This document shows, one piece after another, positions 24,181-30,342 of a DNA stretch of 30,342 bases (position 1 is the stretch's first letter; each line of letters starts with the position of its first letter). The position numbers and the translations under genes are program-made. The stretch lies in IMG/VR virus record IMGVR_UViG_3300007509_000039, positions 1 through 30,342 of that record; one strand, given 5' to 3'. Source of the DNA: a virus. Under the pieces are notes generated by a model, which was not told the DNA's origin, did not search any database, and worked only from the letters and a program-made list of their open reading frames with translations.

Positions 24181-24209
24181 ATTATATCATAGTTGGCTTA
24201 TTCTGTCAA
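24181..24209 (-). promoter_or_regulatory. Consensus sigma70-type promoter for hsp20 (minus strand)
   Basis: On the minus strand TTGACA (24209-24204), 17-bp spacer, TATAAT (24186-24181). Predicted +1 about 24174, giving a 100-base leader. The -35 box lies 14 bases from the palindrome at 24224-24240. Confidence 0.9.
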
Positions 24210-24221
24210 GCATATCAAATA

Positions 24222-24245
24222 AAGTTGAATTCAATTCAACCTAAG
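24222..24245. repeat. Palindromic operator-like repeat, copy 1
   Basis: GTTGAATT-C-AATTCAAC (24224-24240) is a perfect 8-bp inverted repeat with one central base, inside a 24-bp direct repeat shared with 27005-27028. It lies between the divergent hsp20 and VWA-gene promoters and is followed 40 bases later by the -35 box of the VWA gene, exactly as in copy 2. Confidence 0.85.
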
Positions 24246-24280
24246 GTGAATATTTTTCGAGAAAAAAGATGGAAAAGTCC

Positions 24281-24309
24281 TTGACATTTGTCCGAAACTA
24301 GTGTAAGCT
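24281..24309 (+). promoter_or_regulatory. Sigma70-type promoter of the VWA/metallopeptidase gene
   Basis: TTGACA (24281-24286), 17-bp spacer, TAAGCT (24304-24309) as a poor -10. The perfect -35 with a weak -10 suggests regulation, perhaps through the palindrome 40 bases upstream. The 40 bases between palindrome and -35 match those of copy 2 at 29 of 40 positions, including AAAAGATGGAA and TCC just before -35. Confidence 0.7.
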
Positions 24310-24341
24310 GTACATATATGATGAAAAAGGGTGATAAAAAT

Positions 24342-26741
24342 ATGAGTAAATTTGAGTTCAATAAAGAAGCAAAATCATATCTTGCAAAATTACTTGCTAC
24401 TGAAAATCTTACAGTAGAACACAGAAAAGTAAAAACTGCATATTTTGATTTAGAAAAAAGATTACTTGTCGTTCCTATTTGGAAAGAGATGAATGTTGAT
24501 ATTTTAGATTTACTTCTTGCCCACGAAATTGGTCACGCTCTTTACACTCCTCAAGATGAGTGGAAAGAAGCTATTGACAAAAAGATTCCTCATTCATTTT
24601 TGAATGTTGTTGAGGATGCTCGAATTGAAAAACTAATTAAAAGAAAATATCCAGGATTATCTCAATCGTTTATTAAAGGTTACAGAGATTTAATCGCTAA
24701 TGATTTTTTCAAAACTGCTGATAAAGATGTCAATGAAATGTTATTGATTGACCGATTGAATATGCATTTTAAATCTAGTCATGTTGAATCCACTATCGAA
24801 TTTAATGATGATGTTGAATTAGAGTTTGTTGACCGAATGGCGAATGTTGAAACATTTGCTGAAGTTGAAGTTCTTGCTAAAGATTTGGCAGAATATTGTA
24901 AAGGTGAATCTGAATTGAAAAGTTTGGATGACCACGATTTTGAATCTATTTTTGGTGATGATGGTGAAGATAATACCGAAGGCGACGCTGATGATGGCGA
25001 CAACAACGGCAACGGCGACGCTGATAAGAATGACGGCGACGGTGAAGAATCTGATGAAAATTCAAATTCAGGTTCAAGTAAAGATGGTGAAGAAGGTGAT
25101 GAAGAAGGTAAAAATGATGAATTTACTGATTCAAGTGGCGACCAATTTGATACATCAAATGACGGTGTTGCCCCAGGTGATTGGTATCCATCTTCTGAAA
25201 CAGATGATGCTTGGGAAAACCGAAAGAGTGATTTAATAGATGAAAAATCTAAAGATAATGTTTATTTTCATGTTCACGAATTTAAAAACTTGAATGAATA
25301 TGTATTTGATTACAAACGAGTTTTACAAGATTTTAGAGATAACAAGAATGACCGTGATAACCGACACAGTTATTACAAAGAGGCTTGGGTAGAGTTAGTT
25401 GCTGATTACAAAAAGTTTCAGAAAAAACAAAGTAAGGCAGTTAATTATATGGTCAAAGAATTTGAACTCAAGAAGGCCGCAACTGCTCATAGTCGTTCAA
25501 TGCAGGCAAACTCTGGCGTTGTTGACCCACTTAAATTACATAGTTACAAATTCAATGATGATATTTTCAAAAGATTGACAGTTACTCCTGATGGCAAAAA
25601 TCACGGATTGATGATGTTTATAGATTGGTCAGGAAGTATGTGCGATAAACTTGAAGCAACAATTCACCAGTTAATGAACCTAACAATGTTTTGTAGAAAA
25701 GTTCAAATACCTTTTGAAGTTTATGCTTTCAGTAATAACACAAGCTATAACAGAGTTTGGGTTGAAGGCAAAGATGAAAAACAGAGAATATATCCTAATG
25801 TAGATTATCAAAACGGCGATATAACAATTGATAGGCAACTTACATTGCTGAATTTAATTTCTTCAAAAATGTCTGCTAAAGAATATGAAGAAGGTATGAC
25901 TAATTTATATTTCGTTTCGATAAAATATGGATATGACCCTTATTCATATCGTAGAAGAAATTATGATTATGAAGCTGCAAAGGCAGAACAATGGAAAGGT
26001 GATTTAATGGGTATACCGTTGGGATACAACCTTAGTTCTACTCCATTAAATGATTCAATAATGGCTGCAATGAAGATGGTTCCCGCTTTTAAGAGAAAAT
26101 ATAATATTGATAAAATGAATACTGTATTTTTAACTGATGGATGCTCAGATGGTGGTGAAAAAATTGTTGTTACGGATTCAAAAGAAATTGATGATGGTAC
26201 GGTAGAGAGTTCCAAAAGTGGTTGGTGGGGTAGAAGAAGTGGTCAAGAAGGATTGCATTTTAAAGATTTTAATTCTTGGCAAGTTAATAAACTAATGACC
26301 GACAGACTTACTAAAAAGACCTTTAAAGTTGGTGATAATCGGGACGGATTAACTGATGCTTTGTTAAAGATTTTGAAATTACGAACTGGTTCTAAAGTTC
26401 TTGGGTTCTATGTTGCTGAAAAAACTACTATTGACGCTGGAACTTTAAACAGATATTTTCCAGAGAATAATTATTATGCTGAACCTGGTGTTAAACTTTA
26501 TGATAGAAAAAAAGTTAAGGCTGAATTCAGAAAAAACAAATGTTTAGTTGTTACAGAAAAAACAGGATATGATGAACTTTATCTCCTTGCTGGGGGTAAT
26601 ATGAAAGTTTTAGATGGTGAAATGGCGACACCATCTGAAAATGCTAAAAAGGGTGAAATAAAAAGATTGTTTGCTGGTTCTCTAAAGGCCAACAAATCAA
26701 GTCGAGTTGTTCTAAACAAGTTTATTTCAAAAATCGCCTAA
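24342..26741 (+). CDS. Zinc-metallopeptidase/VWA protein (CobT-like), partner of a MoxR AAA ATPase
   Basis: 799 residues from the ATG at 24342, which has an AAAGGG Shine-Dalgarno; a longer frame from a TTG at 24288 overlaps the promoter and is rejected. The N-terminus carries 'HEIGH' (61-65) and a following 'NVVEDARIE' (88-96), the arrangement of gluzincin-type metallopeptidases (HExxH plus a downstream Glu). Residues about 200-300 are an extremely acidic Asp/Glu/Gly/Asn linker. The C-terminal third is a VWA domain with MIDAS 'DWSGSM' (428-433) and 'FLTDGC'. This mix, next to a MoxR ATPase, resembles the VWA/metallopeptidase family found with MoxR proteins in bacteria. Phage homologues are usually labelled CobT-like, but a vitamin B12 role is not supported here. 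Confidence 0.85.
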   Translation: MSKFEFNKEAKSYLAKLLATENLTVEHRKVKTAYFDLEKRLLVVPIWKEMNVDILDLLLAHEIGHALYTPQDEWKEAIDKKIPHSFLNVVEDARIEKLIKRKYPGLSQSFIKGYRDLIANDFFKTADKDVNEMLLIDRLNMHFKSSHVESTIEFNDDVELEFVDRMANVETFAEVEVLAKDLAEYCKGESELKSLDDHDFESIFGDDGEDNTEGDADDGDNNGNGDADKNDGDGEESDENSNSGSSKDGEEGDEEGKNDEFTDSSGDQFDTSNDGVAPGDWYPSSETDDAWENRKSDLIDEKSKDNVYFHVHEFKNLNEYVFDYKRVLQDFRDNKNDRDNRHSYYKEAWVELVADYKKFQKKQSKAVNYMVKEFELKKAATAHSRSMQANSGVVDPLKLHSYKFNDDIFKRLTVTPDGKNHGLMMFIDWSGSMCDKLEATIHQLMNLTMFCRKVQIPFEVYAFSNNTSYNRVWVEGKDEKQRIYPNVDYQNGDITIDRQLTLLNLISSKMSAKEYEEGMTNLYFVSIKYGYDPYSYRRRNYDYEAAKAEQWKGDLMGIPLGYNLSSTPLNDSIMAAMKMVPAFKRKYNIDKMNTVFLTDGCSDGGEKIVVTDSKEIDDGTVESSKSGWWGRRSGQEGLHFKDFNSWQVNKLMTDRLTKKTFKVGDNRDGLTDALLKILKLRTGSKVLGFYVAEKTTIDAGTLNRYFPENNYYAEPGVKLYDRKKVKAEFRKNKCLVVTEKTGYDELYLLAGGNMKVLDGEMATPSENAKKGEIKRLFAGSLKANKSSRVVLNKFISKIA

Positions 26742-26742
26742 A

Positions 26743-27006
26743 ATGGGAAAAGTTATGAAAATGGAAGATATAAAGTTAAACCCACGCCAAGAACGATTTG
26801 TTAAATTGGCAAATGACGAGGGTTTTACTAACAAAATTTCTCGAAAAGATATTGTTATTTTACAGGCTAAATATGGTATTAAAAAACCCACTTGGTTGAT
26901 GAAAAATACTATTTACCGATATTCTAGAGGAGTTTATAAATTGCCTTCTTTATTGTCGGTAGAGGAACATATTCTGAATATGGTTAAATCTTATGGTGAA
27001 GATTAA
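26743..27006 (+). CDS. Small stand-alone copy of the AAA gene's N-terminal domain
   Basis: 87 residues, or 83 if the second ATG at 26755 is used, which has a better upstream purine stretch. Residues about 44-68 ('KYGIKKPTWLMKNTIYRYSR', then 'GVYKLP') closely parallel residues about 32-56 of the AAA protein at 27142 ('NPSWLKNEKYKVSRGVYSLP'). It looks like a small helical/winged domain ending in an Arg-Gly-Val-Tyr-(K/S)-Leu-Pro strand. It sits one base after the VWA gene and immediately before the second palindrome. It may compete with or guide assembly of the ATPase, or bind nucleic acid; function is unknown. Confidence 0.8.
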   Translation: MGKVMKMEDIKLNPRQERFVKLANDEGFTNKISRKDIVILQAKYGIKKPTWLMKNTIYRYSRGVYKLPSLLSVEEHILNMVKSYGED

Positions 27007-27028
27007 GTTGAATTCAATTCAACCTAAG
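27005..27028. repeat. Palindromic operator-like repeat, copy 2
   Basis: The same 24 bases as 24222-24245, with the perfect palindrome GTTGAATTCAATTCAAC at 27007-27023. It starts at the stop codon of the small gene and lies exactly 40 bases before the -35 box of the AAA gene. Confidence 0.85.
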
Positions 27029-27063
27029 TTGTCCATTTTTCATCCGAAAAGATGGAATAATCC

Positions 27064-27092
27064 TTGACTTTGAGATGAAAAGAGAGTAAAAT
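27064..27092 (+). promoter_or_regulatory. Sigma70-type promoter of the MoxR-type AAA gene
   Basis: TTGACT (27064-27069), 17-bp spacer, TAAAAT (27087-27092): one mismatch in each hexamer. Predicted +1 about 27099 leaves a 43-base leader with AAAGGA before the ATG at 27142. Confidence 0.85.
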
Positions 27093-27141
27093 AGGACTTG
27101 AAAGATTGAGAAATACTAATTACATTATGAAAGGAAAAAAT

Positions 27142-28341
27142 ATGAAAAATTTAAATGCGACACAAACCGAACAAGTAGAAGCTTTGTTCAAACATTATGG
27201 ACGAACTGAACTCCATCGTTCTGAAATTAACGATTTTGTCAAGTCTGGCAAAATCAAAAATCCAAGTTGGTTAAAAAACGAAAAATATAAAGTTTCTCGT
27301 GGAGTTTATTCATTGCCGATTGAGGGTAATGATTTCTCACCAACACTTACTGATGTTCCACTAGTTGAAGAAACTCCAAAAAATGAAACTGTCAATCAGG
27401 CCGCTTTTGTTGTTTCAAGTTTAGTCGGCAACATTGTTCCTGAAAAAGACCCAGTTTTTGTTCCTTGGGGATATTTTAGAGATATTAAAAAGATTGTTAC
27501 TTCAAAACAATTTTATCCAATATTCGTTACCGGTCTTTCTGGTAATGGTAAAACTATGAATGTTCAACAGGCTTGCGCTCTGGCAAAACGAGAGTGTATT
27601 CGAGTTAATATTACGATTGAAACTGATGAAGATGATTTGCTTGGTGGATATCGATTGCAAGACGGTCAAACTGTCTGGCAGAACGGACCGGTTATCGAGG
27701 CAATGGAACGAGGTGCTCTATTGTTGCTTGACGAAATTGACCTTGCTTCAAATAAGATTATGTGTCTACAACCAATCCTTGAAGGCAATGGAGTTTTTCT
27801 GAAAAAGATTAACCGATTTGTTAAACCTGCTAAAGGGTTCAATGTGATTGCTACTGCTAACACAAAAGGTCAAGGTTCTGATGATGGTAAGTTTATCGGA
27901 ACTAACATTCTGAATGAGGCGTTCCTTGAACGATTCCCAATTACTATCGAACAGGCTTATCCTTCAAATAAGATTGAAAATAAAATCTTAATGAATGTAA
28001 TGTCCGACAAAGGACTTGCTTCTGCTGTTGATAGTGCGTTTGCTAAAGATTTAGTTACTTGGGCAGATATAATCCGTAAAACTTTTTATGAAGGCGGAGT
28101 TGACGAATTGATTTCAACTCGCCGTTTAGTTCATATCGTTGAGGCATTTTCAATTTTCAAAAACAAAATGAAGGCAATTGAAATGTGTACTAACCGATTT
28201 GATTTGGATACTAAAACTTCGTTTTTAGATTTATACACCAAGATTGATGGTGGCGAAGATGTTTCAAGTTGGTCAAGTTCAGGCGATTTAGAACCAGAAG
28301 TTGAATCCGATGATGATGAGGACGGTAATGTGAATTACTAA
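27142..28341 (+). CDS. MoxR-type AAA+ ATPase (CobS-like)
   Basis: 399 residues from the ATG at 27142 (AAAGGA Shine-Dalgarno); a TTG at 27106 is also in frame but gives a poor start. Residues 1-60 form a small N-terminal domain shared with the 26743 gene. Walker A 'GLSGNGKT' is at 131-138, Walker B 'ALLLLDEIDLAS' near 192-203, sensor 1 'VIATANTKG' near 236, and the arginine-finger region 'LNEAFLERF' near 255; the C-terminal tail is acidic. Marine T4-like phages commonly carry this gene as 'cobS'. MoxR ATPases usually act with a VWA-domain partner, supplied here by the 24342 gene, so a remodelling or chaperone role is more likely than cobalt chelation. Confidence 0.9.
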   Translation: MKNLNATQTEQVEALFKHYGRTELHRSEINDFVKSGKIKNPSWLKNEKYKVSRGVYSLPIEGNDFSPTLTDVPLVEETPKNETVNQAAFVVSSLVGNIVPEKDPVFVPWGYFRDIKKIVTSKQFYPIFVTGLSGNGKTMNVQQACALAKRECIRVNITIETDEDDLLGGYRLQDGQTVWQNGPVIEAMERGALLLLDEIDLASNKIMCLQPILEGNGVFLKKINRFVKPAKGFNVIATANTKGQGSDDGKFIGTNILNEAFLERFPITIEQAYPSNKIENKILMNVMSDKGLASAVDSAFAKDLVTWADIIRKTFYEGGVDELISTRRLVHIVEAFSIFKNKMKAIEMCTNRFDLDTKTSFLDLYTKIDGGEDVSSWSSSGDLEPEVESDDDEDGNVNY

Positions 28342-28367
28342 AAATTCATTTTTCATAATGTAACGAG

Positions 28368-28392
28368 TGGGCGGTTAATCCGCCCATTTTTT
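28368..28392 (+). terminator. Intrinsic terminator after the AAA gene
   Basis: TGGGCGG (28368-28374), loop TTAAT, CCGCCCA (28380-28386), then six T (28387-28392). A perfect 7-bp GC-rich stem plus T-run. It separates the AAA gene from the next promoter by 10 bases. Confidence 0.95.
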
Positions 28393-28402
28393 ACATATAT
28401 GC

Positions 28403-28431
28403 TTGACAGAACCAACAAAATAGAGTATAAT
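28403..28431 (+). promoter_or_regulatory. Consensus sigma70-type promoter upstream of the winged-helix-like gene
   Basis: TTGACA (28403-28408), 17-bp spacer, TATAAT (28426-28431). Predicted +1 about 28438, six bases before the first strand of a candidate pseudoknot. Confidence 0.92.
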
Positions 28432-28443
28432 AGTTAGAAAACA

Positions 28444-28491
28444 AACTCAATACTGATGTTGCCAAGTGTTGAGTTATGATTATCCGGCAAC
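28444..28491 (+). promoter_or_regulatory. Candidate 5' UTR pseudoknot upstream of the winged-helix-like gene
   Basis: Two perfect complementarities interleave: AACTCAA (28444-28450) with TTGAGTT (28469-28475), and GTTGCC (28458-28463) with GGCAAC (28486-28491). Loops are 7, 5 and 10 bases. A third weak pairing, CAAGT (28463-28467) with ACTTG (28498-28502), would reach the AAGGAG Shine-Dalgarno at 28503-28508 and could hide it. The layout suggests translational control, as for the 5' pseudoknot of T4 gene 32 mRNA, or a ligand-responsive element. Confidence 0.6.
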
Positions 28492-28515
28492 AAACTGACT
28501 TGAAGGAGTTATACA

Positions 28516-28854
28516 ATGGCATATAAAAGGCTAACGAAAAAACAAAAGGTATTAAATCTTTTGGCGAAAGGAAGACCAGTAACATGGACATCCTTGAGAA
28601 CAAGGTTTGATTTGACATCACCACGAGCAATGATTGACCAATTGCGAACTGAAGGACATATGGTGTATATTAACACAACACCAACTGGCACTACATATCG
28701 TATGGGCAGACCAACTAAATCAATTATCGCTGCTGGTGTTGATAAAGTATTTTATTTTGGTAAAGATGAAAAGACTACCAATCTAAACGAAATTGTTGCC
28801 GCTGGTATCGAATCTTTATACGGCACTCAAAAATACGCTTATTCTAACCAATAA
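28516..28854 (+). CDS. Small winged-helix-like DNA-binding protein
   Basis: 112 residues, basic N-terminal half. 'KKQKVLNLLAKGRPVTWTSL' plus 'RTRFDLTSPRAMIDQLRTEG' and 'HMVYINTTPTGTTYRMG' read as helix, helix, recognition helix and a two-strand wing: a plausible winged helix-turn-helix domain. The C-terminal half ('SIIAAGVDKVFYFGKDEKT', 'EIVAAGIESLYG') is a second small domain. A transcriptional regulator, possibly of early genes or of its own unusual leader, is inferred. A strong AAGGAG lies 7 bases before the ATG. The next 159 bases contain no gene but a structured region. Confidence 0.8.
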   Translation: MAYKRLTKKQKVLNLLAKGRPVTWTSLRTRFDLTSPRAMIDQLRTEGHMVYINTTPTGTTYRMGRPTKSIIAAGVDKVFYFGKDEKTTNLNEIVAAGIESLYGTQKYAYSNQ

Positions 28855-28866
28855 AGTATTTTGTTG

Positions 28867-28874
28867 TATAAATA
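28867..28874 (+). promoter_or_regulatory. T4-type late promoter upstream of a structured non-coding region
   Basis: Exact TATAAATA, 13 bases after the stop of the winged-helix-like gene. With the last A as -6, +1 is 28880, inside the first base pairs of a 7-bp hairpin (TGATAGG/CCTATCA). The bases after the element (GGAGTGATA) resemble those of the hsp20 late promoter (TTAGTGATA). Confidence 0.75.
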
Positions 28875-28878
28875 GGAG

Positions 28879-28988
28879 TGATAGGCTGCTCGTAAGTCCT
28901 ATCAATTCGAGGTAGAGTGTCATCCGCAATGACACCGCATATAAGGTTTCGAGTAGTTTCTCCTTTCAAGAAAAACTACTCACTTTTT
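28879..28988 (+). ncRNA. Candidate three-hairpin non-coding RNA (or structured leader) before gp45
   Basis: Three successive perfect hairpins: TGATAGG (28879-28885)/CCTATCA (28898-28904), loop 12; GTGTCAT (28917-28923)/ATGACAC (28929-28935), loop CCGCA; and GAGTAGTTT (28951-28959)/AAACTACTC (28973-28981), followed two bases later by five T (28984-28988), which resembles an intrinsic terminator. With the late promoter just upstream, a free RNA of about 110 bases is possible. No ORF lies in it and it does not fold as a tRNA. The alternative is a structured 5' leader of the clamp gene. Confidence 0.55.
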
Positions 28989-29013
28989 ACTTGACAATAT
29001 TATAGGAAACATA

Positions 29014-29691
29014 ATGAAATTAAATCAAAACACCCAAGATATTCTTAAAAACTTTTCTGAGATTAATACAAACATATTAATCAAACCAGGAAGTGAATTG
29101 AATACAATCTCCACTATGAAAAACATTTTAGCCAAGGCAACTATCAATGAAAGTTTTGATAAAGAATTTGGCATTTATGATTTGAATGAATTTCTTTCAG
29201 TAGTATCAAGTTTAGATAAACCTGAATTGACACTACAAGAAAAACATATGACAATCTCAACTGAAGGCAGTCGTTCAAAAGTTAAATACTTTTATTCAGA
29301 CCCATCGGTAATCGTTTCACCAACTAAAGATGTGAAAATGCCAGAATCAGATGTAACATTTAGTTTATCTGAATCCAATTTGAAACAACTATTAAAGATG
29401 GCGGCAATTTTAAGTTCGCCTGACCTTGCATTGGTTGGAACAAAAGGTGGTGATGTTGTTTTGAAGGTGTGTGATAAGAAAAATGATACATCAAATAAAT
29501 TTGATATTGTTGTTGGTGAAAATGCAACAGCAAACTATACTTTCTATTTCAAAGTAGAAAATCTTAAAATGATATCTGGCGATTATGATGTTGCCGTATC
29601 ATCAAAGTCTATTGCTCATTTCACAAACACAAAACTTCCAATTGAATATTGGATTGCACTTGAACCAGATAGTGTGTTTGACGCTGGTTAA
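29014..29691 (+). CDS. 45: Sliding clamp, gp45
   Basis: 225 residues (T4 gp45 is 228). The trimeric ring clamps DNA polymerase to DNA and, when loaded, activates late transcription with gp55. The protein shows two similar half-domains typical of the clamp: 'LSVVSSLDKPELTLQEKHMT' near residue 63 and 'VSSKSIAHFTNTKLPIEYWI' near the C-terminus, with 'FGIYDLNEFLSVV' and 'FKVENLKMISGDYDVAVSS' as landmark strands. AGGA lies 7 bases before the ATG. No clear promoter is adjacent, so it is probably transcribed by read-through of the upstream hairpin region. Confidence 0.93.
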   Translation: MKLNQNTQDILKNFSEINTNILIKPGSELNTISTMKNILAKATINESFDKEFGIYDLNEFLSVVSSLDKPELTLQEKHMTISTEGSRSKVKYFYSDPSVIVSPTKDVKMPESDVTFSLSESNLKQLLKMAAILSSPDLALVGTKGGDVVLKVCDKKNDTSNKFDIVVGENATANYTFYFKVENLKMISGDYDVAVSSKSIAHFTNTKLPIEYWIALEPDSVFDAG

Positions 29692-29719
29692 TTTTTTAAT
29701 ATTATGAACAAGGTGAATT

Positions 29720-30342
29720 ATGAGTACAGACTTCCTATGGGTCGAGGAGTATCGGCCTAAAACAATTGATGATTGTATATTACCACAATCTCTAAAAACA
29801 TTATTTCAGTCCTTTATCAAAAAGGGCGAAGTATCTAATCTATTATTTTCTGGTACACCAGGCGTTGGTAAGACCACAGTCGCAAAAGCATTATGTGAAG
29901 AAATGAATTGCGATTGGATTATGATTAATGGTTCCGAAGAAGGAGGCATTGATGTACTCAGAAATAAAATCAAAAACTTTGCTTCAACAGTATCACTCTC
30001 TGGTGGTAAAAAAGTAGTAATATTAGACGAGGCAGATTATCTCAATCCTCAATCAACACAACCTGCTTTAAGAGGTTTTGTTGAGGAGTTTCACAAGAAC
30101 TGTCGGTTCATTCTGACTTGTAATTTCAAGAACAGAATTATCGAACCACTTCACAGTCGATTTTCAAATATCGAATTCAGAATTAATCCTAAAGATAAAG
30201 GCAAGCTTGCAACGAAGTTATTTGAAAGAGTAACATATATTCTTAAAGAACAAAATATAGAATATGAAGAATCGGTCGTTGCAGAATTAATCAAGAAACA
30301 TTTTCCAGATTTCAGAAAACTCATAAACGAATTACAAAGATA
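29720..30342 (+). CDS. 44: Clamp loader ATPase subunit, gp44 (5' part)
   Basis: 207 complete codons are present and the frame runs out of the window (T4 gp44 is 319 residues). The RFC-like AAA+ subunit opens and loads the gp45 clamp. 'WVEEYRPKTIDD' (7-18) is the classic N-terminal RFC motif, Walker A 'GTPGVGKT' is at 45-52, Walker B 'VVILDEAD' at 99-106, sensor 1 'FILTCNFKNRI', and 'HSRF' the arginine-finger motif. A weak AAGGTG is close to the ATG. It follows gp45 by 28 bases, as in T4. Confidence 0.96.
   Translation, partial: MSTDFLWVEEYRPKTIDDCILPQSLKTLFQSFIKKGEVSNLLFSGTPGVGKTTVAKALCEEMNCDWIMINGSEEGGIDVLRNKIKNFASTVSLSGGKKVVILDEADYLNPQSTQPALRGFVEEFHKNCRFILTCNFKNRIIEPLHSRFSNIEFRINPKDKGKLATKLFERVTYILKEQNIEYEESVVAELIKKHFPDFRKLINELQR

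Noticed and set aside
24288-24341. N-terminal extension of the VWA frame from a TTG at 24288
   Set aside because: The extension covers the spacer and -10 of the promoter; the ATG at 24342 has a Shine-Dalgarno and gives a normal start.
27106-27141. N-terminal extension of the AAA frame from a TTG at 27106
   Set aside because: It begins only a few bases after the predicted +1 with no Shine-Dalgarno, while the ATG at 27142 has AAAGGA at good spacing.
24342-28341. Cobalamin biosynthesis (CobS/CobT cobaltochelatase) as the role of the AAA and VWA genes
   Set aside because: No CobN-like large subunit or other B12 genes are in the window, and the VWA protein carries an HEIGH peptidase motif; the label reflects fold similarity only.
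28879-28988. tRNA gene in the hairpin region before gp45
   Set aside because: The three stems are sequential rather than a cloverleaf, with no T-loop consensus and no acceptor pairing between ends.
28991-28996. TTGACA before gp45 as a promoter
   Set aside because: No acceptable -10 lies 16-18 bases downstream (that position is the gp45 ATG), unlike all the other promoters here.
1-30342. CRISPR arrays, insertion sequences, introns or integration sites
   Set aside because: No regularly spaced repeats, transposase genes, split genes or tRNA-like attachment sites were seen; the only repeat pair is the palindromic block at 24222 and 27005.

Overview
The window is a contiguous piece of a T4-like myovirus genome (Caudoviricetes). 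The structural genes keep the T4 order: end of gp15, then gp16, gp17, gp18, gp19, gp20, gp67-like, gp21, gp22, gp23. They are followed by the order typical of marine T4-like phages: gp3-like, uvsY, uvsW, gp55, gp47, gp46, and at the right end gp45 and the start of gp44. Low GC, many 2-oxoglutarate/Fe(II) oxygenases, a phage peptide deformylase, an Hsp20 and a 'CobS/CobT-like' AAA/VWA gene pair point to a marine phage of the cyanophage/pelagiphage group. The absence of photosynthesis genes is compatible with a SAR11-type or other heterotrophic host, but the host is an inference.

Layout. 1-12,000 is the late virion block on the + strand: sheath stabiliser end, terminase, sheath, tube, portal, core proteins, protease, scaffold and capsid. 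Within it, between portal and protease, are five small genes, including a paralogous pair of unknown structural-looking proteins. A near-perfect terminator with a UUCG loop closes the block after gp23. 12,050-16,226 holds gp3-like, uvsY, two overlapping oxygenases, uvsW and a small unknown gene. 16,410-23,592 holds the late sigma factor gp55, the gp47/gp46 recombination nuclease (with a methyltransferase-like gene between them), a third oxygenase, peptide deformylase, a small conserved gene, an acetyltransferase-like gene and a DNA methyltransferase-like gene. hsp20 is the only minus-strand gene. 24,342-28,341 is an accessory cassette: a zinc-peptidase/VWA protein, a small protein and a MoxR-type AAA ATPase. 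28,516 onward holds a winged-helix-like gene, a non-coding region rich in hairpins, the sliding clamp and the clamp loader.

Regulation is unusually readable. There are eight good sigma70-type promoters, all with exactly 17-bp spacers (six on +, two on -), and four exact T4-type late elements TATAAATA on + and one on -, plus one 7/8 match. The VWA gene and the AAA gene each carry the same 17-bp palindrome exactly 40 bp upstream of their -35 box, which ties them into one regulon. Several late elements place the predicted +1 either exactly on an ATG (leaderless mRNAs) or exactly at the base of a hairpin. Two candidate H-type pseudoknots, a candidate three-hairpin RNA upstream of the clamp gene, and a consensus antisense promoter facing the uvsW operon are the least explained elements.

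All functional names come from reading motifs and gene order by eye; no database search was possible.
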